In this document: piece after piece, positions 1 to 10,802 of the stretch
Numbering within the stretch: position 1 is the stretch's first letter
Layout: every line of letters begins with the position of its first letter
From: Ditylenchus dipsaci
Taxonomy: Eukaryota > Nematoda > Chromadorea > Rhabditida > Anguinidae
Assembly (NCBI GenBank): GCA_004194705.1
Contig: SADC01000459.1
Location: forward strand, 1-64,000
DNA length: 64,000 nucleotides
Direction of reading: 5' to 3'
Notes under the pieces: generated by a model
Database searches by the model: none
What the model was told of the DNA's origin: nothing
What the model saw: only the letters and a program-made list of their open reading frames with translations
Program-made: the position numbers and the translations under genes

Positions 1-932
1 TTCGCCAAACAGTTAACTCGCCAAAAGGAGTGTCACCAAAATACATTTTGCCAAACGATTAACTCGCCAATTTTATTTCGCCAAACAGTTAATTCGCCAA
101 TTTTGTTTCGCCAAATGATTATTTGACCGGAAATCAGTTAACCAAAGGATGGAATCACCCGGAAGGAAAAATAAAAAATTCCAAATCTAAAAGTAAACTA
201 TTTTTTTAACTCAAATTTTATGGCGAAACCGGTTTTGTTAGGACTAAAATTTTGATTTCGCCCACCGGAATCCCGAAATCCAAGGTAGGTACCAATAGTC
301 AGGTACATATCAATCGATATGACCTGGACAATTTTTTTTTCCATTAAAATTGAAAACGATTCATCTTATTCTATACGTGAAATCGTGCGGCAAATCGAGT
401 TTGATACGACCAAACTACAAATTCACCCTTACCCGAAACCGAAACCCTGGAATGGGCATTCCTGGTCCATGTGGATATTCACCTGGATGGCCTCAAAAAG
501 CAAAAGTTGTTCTAAATAAAAAAAACCAATCAATTATTTAAAGTTATAGCGTGTACCGAATTGGGTTTGTAAATACCGAAATTTCGATTTCAAAGCAACT
601 ATGCTTTTAAAGTGACATAAGAGGGCATGATAAAAGGATAAAAATATGAAGATGAATAGTACTGTGCTATGATTTTAAAAATAATACACTTTTTCAGTCG
701 ACTACCTCAATTTCAGATAGGATGCAACATTTTCGAGACGTGTACTAAGGTTAATCCATCATATGAACCAGGACCTCGAAAACCACGTCAACAGCTCCGA
801 TAACAAAAGAAAAAAAACGATCGTCACTATGCCACCATATTTTGTTTCTCAACAAATTACCCTCCACAACCCACATACAGCAAAAACCGAAAAATATAGA
901 ATCTTATGTTTCTAGCAGGCGGAGCAAGTGTT

Positions 933-1175
933 TCATTGAGCTTTATCAAGAATTTCTTCACGATAGGCATCAAAGTCTCCATCGATCTCGTAGATAGCCT
1001 AAATTTGCGAAATGAAAACAAACTGTGAATTCAAAGATTTACAAGACATTATATTACCTGACTTTCAAGGACCCACAGTCTTTTTGTCGTGAGTTACCAT
1101 CAGAAGCCCGCCTTCGAAGTCTTCGATTGCTTCAGCCACGGCTTGGATTGACTCAATGTCTAGGTTATTGATCGG
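933..1175 (-). pseudogene. ABCF1: ABCF-family ATPase C-terminal fragment (ABCF1-like)
   Basis: Two minus-strand exon-like blocks (1175-1058 and 998-933), with AG acceptors and a GTAATA donor between them, encode the end of an ABC-F protein. The first reads NNLDIESIQAVAEAIEDFEG then LLMVTHD, the region after the second Walker B and the H-loop. The second reads EIDGDFDAYREEILD, the conserved C-terminal tail. Between the H-loop and LWVLESQ about eight expected residues are missing and the frame shifts, so this copy is damaged. ABC-F proteins act on ribosomes in translation. No upstream nucleotide-binding domain was found nearby, and the fragment sits inside a TIR element, so I infer a captured or truncated piece rather than a working gene. 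Confidence 0.6.
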
Positions 1176-1265
1176 CTTATCCTTAATTATTATACATGGT
1201 AAAGTTGAAACGGACAGTATCAGAAAAGGATTCACACCAGCATGAGAATATTTGGAGCATGATAC

Positions 1266-1802
1266 CTATTTATATTCCGACCTTCAATGTAACAGACTCC
1301 TCCTTGAGCTCCAATAAGGACCATTTTCAGGAAAGCTTGCTCATTGCAACGCTGTAAGTGATTTGACCCTAAAAATTCATGATTCGTTAGCAGGAAATCG
1401 GAAGTAGTAGCCAACGTACAGTAACGAAGTCAAACTTTCTGATCAAGTACATTAATTTGCTGAAGGTCATAGTAGGTTGCGTATCCATCGATCAATCACA
1501 GACTTAGGTTCTTCAATTCAGTGATGACGTCTAGACAGTTTCCTCGGCGCTCAATCTTTTCAGCAAAAAAAGCTATAAGTGAAGATAAAATTTAATGAAG
1601 AACATGAACTACTCAGTGCGACCAACTTCAGTGAAGTCAAAAAGTGTTCCCGTTTGAGTGACTCCGACCACCTTGACATTGTAGCAGTACACGAGAAATT
1701 TCGACGTTCTCAGACCATAGACATTAGTATTGAGCATCAACCCGTTAGAGCAGACCGTTCCGGGACTTTCTTCTCCGACATCACTGCATATCCAATTTGC
1801 AC
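1266..1802 (-). pseudogene. Unidentified exon-like blocks, weak Argonaute N-domain resemblance
   Basis: Minus-strand blocks 1802 to about 1612 and 1368-1266 follow AG acceptors; the second ends at a GT. The first reads LMLNTNVYGLRTSKFLVYCY then NVKVVG; the second reads NEQAFLKMVLIGAQGGVCYI then EGRN. The order 'TN-Y ... Y-V-V', then a helix, then a Y-x-GR-like motif resembles the Argonaute/Piwi N domain, but no PAZ or Piwi domain follows. Just downstream on the same strand is an unrelated ABCF fragment. If both calls are right, the element carries pieces of two genes. Identity is tentative; a small zinc-ribbon-like CPGC stretch precedes it near 1950. Confidence 0.3.
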
Positions 1803-2447
1803 CTAAATTACAGCAAAACTGAAATTTGTAATGCAAGAAATGTAAGAAACTCTTGATAATGCAACATCCGCTGTGACTCATCCTCGATTTCAGTTGCTAG
1901 ATCACACTTGCAGCCAGGGCAATACATCCTCTCCTGAAATATGTAACTGTTGATTGAAAAACAATAAATAAGTGAACTTTTTTATAATACTAAATCGGCT
2001 GTTTTCAAAAGCCGTGAACATGATCAAAAAATATCGGCTGTTGCAAAAAGCCGAGAAAAAAAAGGAACGAATATGCTTCCTTGGGTTTCGGGCTTCCGGT
2101 GGGGAAAATCGAAATTCAAGTCCTAACATACCAGATTCACCATGGAATTTTAAGTCAAGAAAAATAGTTATTTTTAGATTTGACAGCTTTTTATTTTTCA
2201 ATCCTCTGGTTAACTGCTTCCCGGCGAAGCAAACGTTTGGTGAGATTATTTTGGCGATTTCATCGTTTGGCGAAAAAAATTGGCGAATTAATCGTTTGGT
2301 GAGTTAACTGTTTGGCGAGTTTCATTTTGGCGAAACAATCGATTGACGAAATGTATCTTGGTGAGACTCAACTTGGTGAGTTTATCGTTTGGCGAAATGT
2401 TTTTTGGCGAACTAACCGTTTTGGCGAAACAATCGATTGGCGAATTA

Positions 2448-2703
2448 AGGCACGTTCACAATGAGTGTCGACCTGAGTGTGAGATTTGGGGTGTTTTTAA
2501 CGCGGAAGAGCTGTACTTTTTTTTCTTGACCAAAACTTTTTTTCTGTTAGTATCATTTTGTAGCTAAGATTCAGGGCTTCAAAATGAGGTATTGACAAGC
2601 CACATCTGAAATGAAAAATTGGGGTAAAAATGCTTAGATCCGCACTCAGGTCGACACTCGGGTCGACACTCACAGAGTGTCGACCCTTTATGTGAACGTA
2701 CCT
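2448..2703. mobile_element. PIF/Harbinger-like MITE, GTCGACACTC words, TTA duplication
   Basis: Termini AGGCACGTTCACA and its near-complement are flanked by TTA on both sides (2445-2447 and 2704-2706). Both arms carry GTCGAC-containing words. The 3-bp TTA duplication and GTTCAC terminus fit PIF/Harbinger MITEs. A lone end of the same type lies at 18110-18136. Confidence 0.7.
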
Positions 2704-2926
2704 TTAATCTTTTGGCGCAGGATAACCCCACCTTTATTTAATTTCTATAAATGTTAATATACGTTCTGTAGCCTAGAATCTCAGCTTCAAGAATATATTC
2801 TTAGGGCCGACATATGTATACAAAAAGTGAATCAGGGCCGGCCCGGACCGCCCCCGGTCGGACCGTGCACATTTTTAGGCCAAATACAAAAAAAACAGGA
2901 CTGTTAAGCTGTGAGCTTCAAAAAAT

Positions 2927-3356
2927 GGGCAGCCGACGATTGCGCAAAATCAAATTGCGCAAATTCACATTGCGCAATGTTCAAATTGCGCAAATGCAAA
3001 TTGCGCAAACGCAAATTGCGCAAATTTAAATTGCGCCAAAATAAAATTGCGCAAATGTAAATTGCGCTAAAATCAGCTTACCACATTTCTTCTTAAAAAC
3101 CACCATCTCGGATTTTTACAGAAAACAAAAACGCAAATGAAATAGCATCACGGTTTGAATGATAATTTATGGTCTAACAATATTTCTAGGAATGTTAAGC
3201 CTTATCAAGAATTTGGCGCAATTTGAATTTGCGCAATCTGCATTTGCGCAATTTGATTTTGGCGCAATTCGCATTTGCGCAATTTGCATTTGCGCAATTT
3301 GAACATTGCGCAATGTGAATTTGCGCAATTTGATTTTGCGCAATCGTCGGCTGCCC
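2927..3356. mobile_element. hAT-like foldback with TTGCGCAA arrays and 8-bp duplication
   Basis: A perfect terminal inverted repeat starts GGGCAGCCGACGATTGCGC, and the arms are arrays of ATTGCGCAAAT-type units. The element is bounded by the 8-bp duplication CAAAAAAT (2919-2926 and 3357-3364). It has no coding capacity. Close relatives lie at 53625-54224 and, eroded, at 10195-10770. Confidence 0.85.
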
Positions 3357-3364
3357 CAAAAAAT

Positions 3365-4387
3365 TTCGGATTGCAATTCAAATTGCAAATTCAATGCAAA
3401 TTCAAATTCAAATTCGTACGTAAATCCAACTATAAAGAAAAAAAATTGAATTGGCGGGGGACAACCGTTGTCGGAGACGGCAATGGCCCTTTAAGCAGAA
3501 CTAGCAGAATTCTCTAAAAATTGAGTTAAACCCCTAAGCGGGAGGAACTGGGTGGGGGCAACTATATCGAGGTTTGACTGTATCGTAAATTTAGACCACC
3601 TAGACGGTACCCAGAGCAATGAATATTACCATAGGCCTATCCAGGGGCGGGGTGCTAGCCGGGCTATAGCCCCCCCCCGTCAGGATTTTTTTAGCCTTTT
3701 TTTCTTTTTTTCCAGCCTTATTTTGGTTTTTTTGTCAGTCAAGCCCCCCCCCCCGTCAGAAAATCCTGGGTACGGTTATGGATATTATTCAAACCGGCTG
3801 GAAGTTACCCGAATCATTTAGATGGCTCCCAAACCACCTAGATGATACCCAAACCACGTGAATACTACTCGAACTACTTAAAGTTCCAGAAACAGGACTG
3901 GTAGCAATACTAGCGGATAAATCCGAGAATAGGGATAAAATCCGCGGATAGAAAAGTCCGCGGATTTTACGGCCTCAGTCATCTTCTCTGTTTTGTTCCT
4001 TTTTTCAGCCCTCGGTCTTCAGAAACTATGAATTAAGAGTTCCAGAAACAGGACGGTAGCAATTACACAATTACCCACCTCTGAAACACAATAAAAGTTT
4101 TAGGAATGACCCATTACCTAAGGATCAGCTATGAAAAACCGTAATATGGGTATCAAGGTGTATTTAGAACTTTGAGCGACCCTTCTACAGTCAACTCTCG
4201 ATTTAGAAATTGTAAATTTGGTAATTGTAAATTTAGACCACCTAGACGGTACCCAAGGCAAAACAGAAGCCTAAGCAAACGCGAGTGGAAAGAAATAAAA
4301 CTGGAAACTAAGGAAATGATTCAATTGAAAATGAATTTGGTTGTAAAGAGAGCAGATATACATAAGCCCCTAGGAAAAGAAGGAAGA
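3365..4387. other. Gene-free stretch with remnants of several repeats
   Basis: It holds a half-copy of the GGCGGGGGAC/CCCTTTAA foldback family near 3445-3495. Two copies of a block with TAGACCACCTAGACGGTACC lie near 3590-3615 and 4228-4255. C-rich tracts lie near 3670 and 3745. A pogo-type end (TATCGAGGTTTGACTGTA) lies near 3563. The block 4105-4186 (near ATGACCCATTACC) recurs at about 49880-49965. No gene was recognised. Confidence 0.5.
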
Positions 4388-4390
4388 GGT

Positions 4391-4462
4391 GGCGGCGTAG
4401 TGTAATGGTAGCACATCAGCCCGGCAAACTGAAAGCTGCAGGTTCGATTCCTGCCACCACCA
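4391..4462 (+). tRNA. tRNA-like sequence, probably a pseudogene (Ala GGC-like)
   Basis: It folds as a tRNA: U8-A9, D stem GTGT/GCAC, anticodon stem TCAGC/ACTGA, a perfect T stem GCAGG/CCTGC with loop TTCGATT, then a seven-base acceptor strand and an encoded A. Both A-box and B-box (GGTTCGATTCC) are good, and a TTTT terminator follows. Against a working tRNA are two C-A mismatches in the acceptor, one in the anticodon stem, and C instead of U at position 33. If read normally the anticodon would be GGC. It may be a tRNA pseudogene or a SINE head. Confidence 0.55.
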
Positions 4463-4576
4463 TTTTGCCTCTCTCTTCCTAAACTTTTCTTGGTGTATCT
4501 ATGAACGATTGCTGAATTGTTAATTGAAATTTTTTGAATAAAGTTAGGTTGTATGAGTGCCGGAATTTTGGACATA

Positions 4577-4730
4577 CCGTATTTTCTAAATAATGACCCC
4601 CTCTCTAATAATGACCCCCCCCCCTTCTTTGACTAGGATTTCAGAGTTAAGGCCATTTTTGATTGACAATTTCGGAATTTTTGAGGGGTGAAAAATAATG
4701 ACCCCGGGGTCATTATTAAAGAAAATACGG
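4577..4730. mobile_element. CCGTAT-family MITE, copy with TAATGACCCC words
   Basis: CCGTATTTTC and GAAAATACGG ends are flanked by TA (4575-4576, 4731-4732). The word TAATGACCCC occurs twice at the left and twice, in opposed orientation, at the right. The core (near 4635-4680) is the reverse complement of the core in the copy at 9301-9468, although the words differ. Confidence 0.75.
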
Positions 4731-4884
4731 TATGTCCATAAATGTCCGGACATATGTCCAAAATATAAATTTCCGGACATTTAAGCGACCCTAATCAGTT
4801 GTCAACAAAATGAAAAAAAAATTGCTGACCTCATACAAAATTAAAATTGATGACAAAACTCGTTTTCAAAATTCTGAAACCCCG

Positions 4885-5129
4885 TGCGTCTCCGACAAAG
4901 GTTGTCCCCGCCACTTCAATTTTTTTTTCTTTAACGATTCCTTCTCTTTTCTTCTTCTTTTTTCATTATCGTTGGATTTACGTACGAATTTCTCAACTTG
5001 GTTTTCTAACAAAACTATGCCTAAAATTAAAATTCTAGGCCTTGTGTTGTTAGGAATCAAGCTCGAATGATTAGGCAAAAAATTGTATTGGCGTGGGACA
5101 ATTCAAAACAGGTGGCAATGACCCTTTAA
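4885..5129. repeat. Foldback of the AATTGGCGGGG / CCCTTTAA family
   Basis: Inverted segments near 4890-4990 and 5010-5100 include the common GTCCCCGCCA / TGGCGTGGGAC pair. Its right end ACCCTTTAA matches the ends at 56090-56322, 60504-60730 and 63098-63322. The left terminus is eroded. Confidence 0.5.
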
Positions 5130-5360
5130 AGCCTTTCATTGTTTCTCAGAGACAATTCAGGCAAACTCAAAGCGAGAAAAAATAAGACGCATATGGAGCT
5201 AAAGCGATTAACAAAAGGCCAAATACACAAAACAAGACTGTTTAGCTGTGAGCTTCAACAAATTTTTATGATTCATAGGCAACCATCGGAAATGATATGC
5301 AAACATAACACGAACAATACATTTGGGCGGAGAACGAAAATTCTGATGAATTAGGATTGT

Positions 5361-8300
5361 CTAAACACCTTGAAACTCTTCGTCATCACTCTCCTCATCA
5401 ACAACGTCATCACTAGAACCTTCTTTATCTTCTTCGCCATTAACGTCAAGTCCGTTGAGGTACTCAGGTGTGGGATCATTTCAACACTTTCTTCGATAGC
5501 CAGCAGTTTTTTCCAAAGGCAGTCCATGACATCTAGGCACACCAGATTCGCAAGATTTTTGAGAGGCAAAAGCTTTTCAATTTCCTGAAAAGTAAAAAAA
5601 CAGTCAAGATCAGTTAAGCTCAAAATTGCTTTAGAAGTTAAGTAGACTTTCTCGGAATAAAACATACCAAAAAAGCCTGTATACTTTTAAACTTCAAATG
5701 TATTTCTATGAAGTTGTACAATTACTACTTAGGCCTACGGAGCAAATTCGGTATACACACCCCAGTCAACTTCGGTATACCCACCCCAGTCAACTTCGGT
5801 ATACCCCACCCCAGTCAACTTCGGTATACCCACCCAGTCAACTTCGGTATACACACCCCAGTCAAAAATCAGCTTAGAGAGCAAGGCAATTTTTTTTTAA
5901 TTTTTCGTAAAAAAAATTATCAATTTTTTTAAAAAATTATTTTCTGTAAAAAAAATTTAAAACTTTTTTTACAAAAAGTTAAAAAAATTGCCTTGGTCCC
6001 CCAAGCTGGCTTTTTGACTGGGTGTGTATATCGAAGTTGACTGGGGTGTGTATACCGAAGTTGATTGGGGTGTGTATACCGAAGTTGACTGGGGTGTGAA
6101 ATACGAAATTTAGCCAGGCCTACTGACCTAAGCCTAAGAAAAGTCAAAGCTAGTTTATCTGTCACCCTTTCAGATCGGTTTCAGTGTGCCAGATAACTAA
6201 GGTGCCGGATAAGCGAGGTGTCGCATAACAAAGAAATAGGGTAAACATCAGCTGAACACAGAGGGTTTTATGGTGACGATAACTAAACTCATCGATAGGT
6301 TGCAGACAGGAAATGGACACGTTAAATGTTTTTTTTCGAAATTTAGCTCTGATACGATTTTATTATTACTCTGTATGATAGCGCAAATGTAAACTCGGAA
6401 TCTTGGTTACACATTGATTTAAAAACACGTGTGAATTTTCAATAAAAAATCAGAAATTTCATCCGATCATTTTTGGCTTGCACAAGTCGAAATCGGCTTG
6501 TCAAGACGAAAATTATCGGATGAAATTCTCCCATTTTTTTGTTGAAAATTCACACGTGTTTTGTAACAATATGCAGCTAAGATTCTAAGCTTTCATTTGC
6601 GCTATCACACACAGTAAAAATAGAATCGCATCAGAGCTAAAATTAAAAAAACATTCAACGTGCCTGCAACCCAGTGTTTTCAAAACTCATCCTCAACATT
6701 TTGCCTCAATTTTTTTAACATCGCCTGTAAGAGACTATTTTTGATTTCTTTTCGGAATCTGTTTAATACGTTTTATTCAGCATTAAAAGTTGAGGATAGG
6801 GATAGAGAAAAAAATTCAGACCCATTTTCCGCCATAAAAATTGATAAAAACCGTCTGAAGGTGAAAATTTGCTAAACTCAACCGGTTGAGTTTAGGAATG
6901 TGAATTTTCACCTTTAGGCGGTTTTTTATCGATTTTTTGGCGGAAAATGGGTCTGAATTTTTTTCTCTATCCCCTATCCTCAACTTTTAATGCTGAACAA
7001 ACGTATCAAACAGATTTCTGAAAAGAAATCAAAAATAGTCTTTACAGGCGATGTTAAAAAAGTTGAGGCAAAAAGTTGAGGATGAGTTTTGAAAACACTG
7101 CTGCAACCCTACTGATCTGGTACGCGCGACGTTTCGTTTCGGCACGTTTTGTGCTCGGGCCGTTCCCTTCTCAGCCGTTTCGTCCTCAGTTCTTATTATC
7201 TTACATGAACTAAAAAAATTGGCCAAGGTTAAGAACAAGCACCCAAAAAATAGCTTGGTCCCCCCTGTTGATTTTTTTTTAAATTTATAAATCAACAGGG
7301 GGGACCAGCTGATTTTGGGGTGCTTGTTCTTTACTCGAGTGGGGTGCTTGTTCGTTACCTGTGCCAAAAAATTTCCGCCCTAAACAACTCATGCCCAACA
7401 CCTTTAAGGTGTTCAGGCATGAGTCCGAGACAATGAGTCTCGGACTCAGTGCGCCACTTGAAGTTTTTTTGATTGTAATTTTTCTTTGATTGATGAACAA
7501 ATCCTGTTGGTACATTTCGTAGCTAAGATTCCGGGCTTCAAAATAAGCTATTCAATATTAACACATAATTTCAATATTTGGATAAAAATGCCAGTCTGAC
7601 GCTGAGTCTGACACTAAGTCCCATTGCAGCCCTAAATCCGTTAAAAAATGTTTTGGCGGGAATTCAAAAAAATATTTTTTTTGAATTTTCTTAAATTTTT
7701 CACCTTGGGGGACCAAGGCAAATCGAAATTTTTTTTTTCGATTTTTCGGAAACCAAAGTGTTTCCGTGCCTATTCAGAGCACGAGAATCAAAATGAGACG
7801 GGTCCTTTCCCCTTCAGGAAAAGTAAATTTTTCGCTTAGCTGGGGGGAGGGGGCATTCTATTAGTATAGCCGAAAAAAAATTACAGCAAAAAGAAAGCCG
7901 GATCGCGCACTAAGTCCCAGACCATTGTGAAAGCATCTTTACGTTATTTTTCTAGCCTAAATGCACTTTATGGAACATATAGGTAGTTAAGTCCTCAACT
8001 AAAAGCTATCTACCCGTTTCGATCACTGGAGCTGGGCAAAGAGGCTATATATGAATTGATCTTCTGTTCAGATTTTTTAATTTTTTTTTACAAAATAAGG
8101 CCTATAATAAGGCCTATAATTTAGTTTCAGGGTTAGTTTCGTTAGAAATTCAAAAAAAAATTTGTTAAACCAAACGATTAAGAATAAATTTGAACTAGCA
8201 GGGGACCGCCAGACCACCCGTGAGTATGGTCTTTAAATTGGGTTAACTTTGTTTTCGGGCACAAAATCAATTTTAGGTTATATTTAGACAAGGACAAGGC

Positions 8301-9086
8301 TGAGGACGAAACGGCCGGGGAACAAATGGCCGAGAATCGGAACGTCTCTGAGGACTAAATGTCCTAAGAACTAAACGTCCGTGTTTTTTACTAACCAATA
8401 CAGACTGCACTAAATTTTTTAAACTTATAGACGGTGCTCGTTTGCTGTCTTCCTCGTTACGTACATTTTCAAGAAAATATATTTAAAAAACTTGACACGA
8501 GATTCCAACATTCTGGCTGGTATTTTAAGTTCAATCTTTCAATATGCAAGCTAGACGTATGAATTCAGCTCGAGAAAATAAACTTGTGATCTATCATCTG
8601 CTCGTTTTTCAAATTAAAAGGTACCTTGATGTCATTTCTAGAGAGGTTGACATGAGTAAGCTGCGGACAACGCTCCCACCAACAATCCAAGCTAGCACTC
8701 AATTTGTTATCAGACAGATCGATGCTCATTAAAGACTCCAATTTCGGAAGACCTTTAAGAGTGCTCAGTGCATTGCCGTTCAGCGCCAAGATCACACTAA
8801 ACCGATAATTAAAATAATTTCTAAAAATTATATTACTGAAAATGCGAGCCAAAATAGTTTTTCACTTGGGTATTAAGCATTTGCTCATATTAACCAATGA
8901 GATTCAAATGGCTTCACATATCAAGATACTACTTTTGACAGTAAATCGCAAAACGACGCAAAACTTACAGGTTGGCAAATTCATCGGTCACCCTACAATT
9001 GCTTTTTCATCACAATACCCAAGCTGGAGCTCAATAACTTCCGACGGTTGTTTATCATTGAGCTGAGACTTGATAAGCTCTTCCAT
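5361..9086 (-). CDS. ANP32: ANP32-like acidic leucine-rich nuclear protein
   Basis: Three minus-strand exons: 9086-8969 (ATG at 9086), 8796-8625 and 5584-5361 (stop TAG). All junctions are GT-AG. Exon 1 reads MEELIKSQLNDKQPSEVIEL and ends with a TDEFANL motif. Exon 2 carries leucine-rich repeats (LKGLPKLESLMSIDLSDNKL, then CPQLTHVNLSRNDIK). Exon 3 has LPLKNLANLVCLDV, an LRR-cap-like PHL-YLNGLD, and an acidic tail with DDVVDEESDDEE. This matches ANP32 order and spacing; family members bind histones and phosphatases and act mainly in the nucleus. The acidic tail is short compared with vertebrate ANP32A. Exon 1 needs one extra base and exon 3 about three, each at a homopolymer, to keep the frame. 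Intron 2 (about 3 kb) is packed with repeats. Confidence 0.88.
5730..6124. mobile_element. Foldback with 24-bp GGTATACCCACC arrays
   Basis: The left arm has five tandem units containing CACCCCAGTCAACTTCGGTA; the right arm has four in inverse orientation. Outer ends share AGGCCTA. The centre is an A/T-rich palindrome carrying GCCTTGGTCCCCCAAGCTGG. It lies inside ANP32 intron 2. It is not a CRISPR: units are contiguous, with no variable spacers. Confidence 0.75.
6319..6661. repeat. Foldback element in ANP32 intron
   Basis: Ends ACGTTAAATG and CATTCAACGT begin long inverted arms. Matching features include TAGCGCAAATG / CATTTGCGCTA and ACACGTGTGAATTTTC / GAAAATTCACACGTGT. No coding capacity. Confidence 0.7.
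6672..7100. mobile_element. hAT-like palindromic MITE with 8-bp duplication
   Basis: CAGTGTTTTCAAAACTCATC at the left and its complement at the right are bounded by the exact 8-bp duplication CTGCAACC (6664-6671, 7101-7108). The element is nearly palindromic throughout. Its ends resemble those of the 2.6-kb hAT element at 21887-24542 (CAGTGTTTCAAACTC), so it may be a non-autonomous relative. Confidence 0.88.
7122..8383. mobile_element. Element with inverted CGTTTCGTCC arrays
   Basis: Left array (about 7125-7200) contains CGTTTCGTCCTCAG; right array (about 8295-8383) contains CTGAGGACGAAACGGCC with degenerate repeats. The middle holds the 7231-7332 hairpin, a GAGTCCGAGAC/GTCTCGGACTC hairpin at 7421-7447 and one GGGGGACCAAGGC motif near 7707. 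A small GACGAAACG array near 63485 belongs to the same family. No coding sequence seen. Confidence 0.5.
7231..7332. repeat. Perfect hairpin with GCTTGGTCCCCCC arms
   Basis: AAGAACAAGCACCC at the left pairs with GGGTGCTTGTTCTT at the right. The next paired blocks are AGCTTGGTCCCCCC and GGGGGGACCAGCT around an A/T loop. It is one of the clearest hairpin cases of the recurrent CTTGGTCCCC motif. Confidence 0.7.
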
Positions 9087-9300
9087 ATCGCGGCTCTAAA
9101 AAATGGGGTAGGTAAAAGAGAAAGCACCTAATGTAGTACAAATGTAACACTTAAAATTTGACCTCGACATACTTCGCTCGACAAAATGACGGATTAAAGT
9201 CGTGATTTCCCGAATCCCTTTTATGACGCAGAACTAAATTTAGAAAGAATTCATCAAAAGTCGGTCATTTTTATTTTCATGGGTGGGCGGTTCCTTTATA

Positions 9301-9468
9301 CCGTATTTTCTCTATTAAACCCCCGGGGGCGTTTAATAGAGAAAATAGTTTATTGTTCAAACCCAAAAAAATTCTAAAATTGTCGATCGGAAATGGCCTT
9401 AACTCTGAAACCCTAGTCAGAAAGGGGAGCCTTTATTGAAGAGGGGGCGTTTAATAGAGAAAATACGG
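9301..9468. mobile_element. CCGTAT-family MITE, copy with TTAAACGCCCCC words
   Basis: CCGTATTTTCTC and GAGAAAATACGG ends are flanked by TA. The word (reverse form GGGGGCGTTTAATAGAG) is present at both ends. The core is the reverse complement of that in the copy at 4577-4730, which carries TAATGACCCC instead. Confidence 0.8.
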
Positions 9469-10190
9469 TATATTGAATTTTATTCAATTCCTTCATAGAT
9501 TGGATAGTTTCACTTTCACTCGTTTTGCATCAAATCTGATACTGATGACCTTAAACTACTTTAAAGGGCATTTCCTGAAGAATGGTGAACCGACTAAACG
9601 CGATTATTTTCAAAAATTTTCTATGATGTCCATGGTGTTCTACTAGTCTTTTTAAGCAGCTTTGAGAAAAACAGTCCGTATGAATCATGCATATTAATCG
9701 AAATATTTACAATTTTACGAATTCCCAGGAATTCCATTTTTGACTACAAAATTCGAAAAAAATAGTTTATCTCACGAAAAGATTATTTACGTCACTAAAA
9801 AGTTTATTTTGTGTAATCTATGTCTTAAACTCTCCGGGATTTGAATTTTTTAGTCAAAAAATAACTTGGATTTCTCAGAATTCCACCCCAGATTGGCCAG
9901 AAGCCCTGAAAGGTTGTTATTTGGAGGTTAACTAATGGGGAAGTAAACTTTTTGAGAAAAATTCAAATGAGCGAATTAGAATTCCAGTCAGATGGGCTGA
10001 ATCGCTCAGATTTAACCCTTTAACCATCCTGAACCACCTCAAATAACCCTAAACCATCATAAACTGCTCCAAACCAGTATCTAACTACCCTAAATTAGTG
10101 CTTAGGGCGGTTTGAGGTGGGTTGAGAATAAACCTTTAAATAAACAACTTTCAGGGGTTTCTGGCCACATGGGGTGGGATTATGAGAAGC
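9469..10190. other. Gene-free AT-rich stretch with CCTAAACCA-like repeats
   Basis: Mostly unstructured AT-rich sequence. From about 10015 to 10130 a degenerate array of CCCTAAACCA/CCTGAACCAC units appears, ending in an inverted counterpart near 10105 (GGCGGTTTGAGG). No open frame or splice pattern supports a gene. Confidence 0.4.
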
Positions 10191-10194
10191 CAAA

Positions 10195-10770
10195 TTACTT
10201 GTTCAAATTGCGTAGATGCAGATCGCACAAATGTTAATAGCGTTAAAATCCAATTGCGCAAATACAGATCGCGCAAATGCAAAATGCGAAAAATCCTGAT
10301 AAGGCTAAAGATTGCTAGGATTAATGTTAATCCATACATTTTCAATCAAAACCGTGGTTCTATTTTTAGTTGCGTACTGTGTCATCTCTAACAATCCGAC
10401 ATGCCAGTTTTTCAATACAAATACCGTATTCACTCTTTTAATCGCCCGTGGCGTTTATTTTTCAACCCTTAAGACATCGAAAAAAAATATATTTCGATTT
10501 TTAGATTTTTGGGTGCTCAACCGAAATTTAAAAAGTGGAATCAGGTAAACTCGTGGTTGCTAAGAAAACGCAAAAAACAGATTTGCAAAAAAATTTTTTT
10601 TTAAACTGAGATATAGGTCCTTAAGGGTGGTCGTTTATTAGAGGTGGGCGATAAATAGAGTGAATACGGTACTGTGAATTGATTTTTCGCAAATGGAATT
10701 CGCGCAATTTGAACTTTGCGCAATGTAATTTGCGCAGTTAGAAAATTGCGCAATTGCTCTCCGCCCAAAA
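10195..10770. mobile_element. Eroded TTGCGCAA-array element containing a nested MITE
   Basis: Degenerate ATTGCGCAAAT units run rightward at 10200-10290 and in inverse orientation at 10680-10765, as in the intact element at 2927-3356. The CCGTAT MITE at 10424-10669 lies between the arms. The GGGCAGCC ends have decayed. Confidence 0.6.
10424..10669. mobile_element. CCGTAT-family MITE, TAATCGCCC / TAAACG words
   Basis: CCGTATTCACTC and GAGTGAATACGG ends are flanked by TA. The core (GGGTGCTCAAC, AAAAGTGGAATCAG, AGATATAGGTCC) is shared with the copies at 12195, 41414, 43202 and 53866. Here the words within one copy are less uniform than in the others. Confidence 0.75.
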
Positions 10771-10802
10771 ACCAACCACCTTTCAAAAAAAAACCCTAGT
10801 AC

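Larger units (their letters stand above)
1..2449. mobile_element. TIR element with inverted TTGGCGA arrays, left end outside window
   Basis: The left arm (1 to about 290) and right arm (about 2065 to 2449) are inverted copies of each other. The outer parts are arrays of TTCGCCAAAC and ACTCGCC units on the left and TTTGGCGA units on the right. Further in, both arms share a recognisable stretch with CACCGGAA and CCCGAAA motifs at roughly three-quarters identity by eye. The middle is not palindromic and holds gene-like fragments, including an ABCF ATPase piece. No transposase was recognised. The left terminus is cut by the window edge, so no target duplication can be checked. Confidence 0.6.

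Noticed and set aside
2814..3517. Short frames with IAQ-rich peptides near 3.0-3.5 kb
   Set aside because: Direct translations of the TTGCGCAA array on either strand.
4391..4462. Functional tRNA-Ala
   Set aside because: Acceptor and anticodon-stem mismatches and C33 argue against function, so it is listed as tRNA-like only.
5748..5865. CRISPR-like regular 24-bp repeats
   Set aside because: Units are contiguous without unique spacers, are mirrored in inverse at 6018-6107, and lie in an intron of an animal gene.
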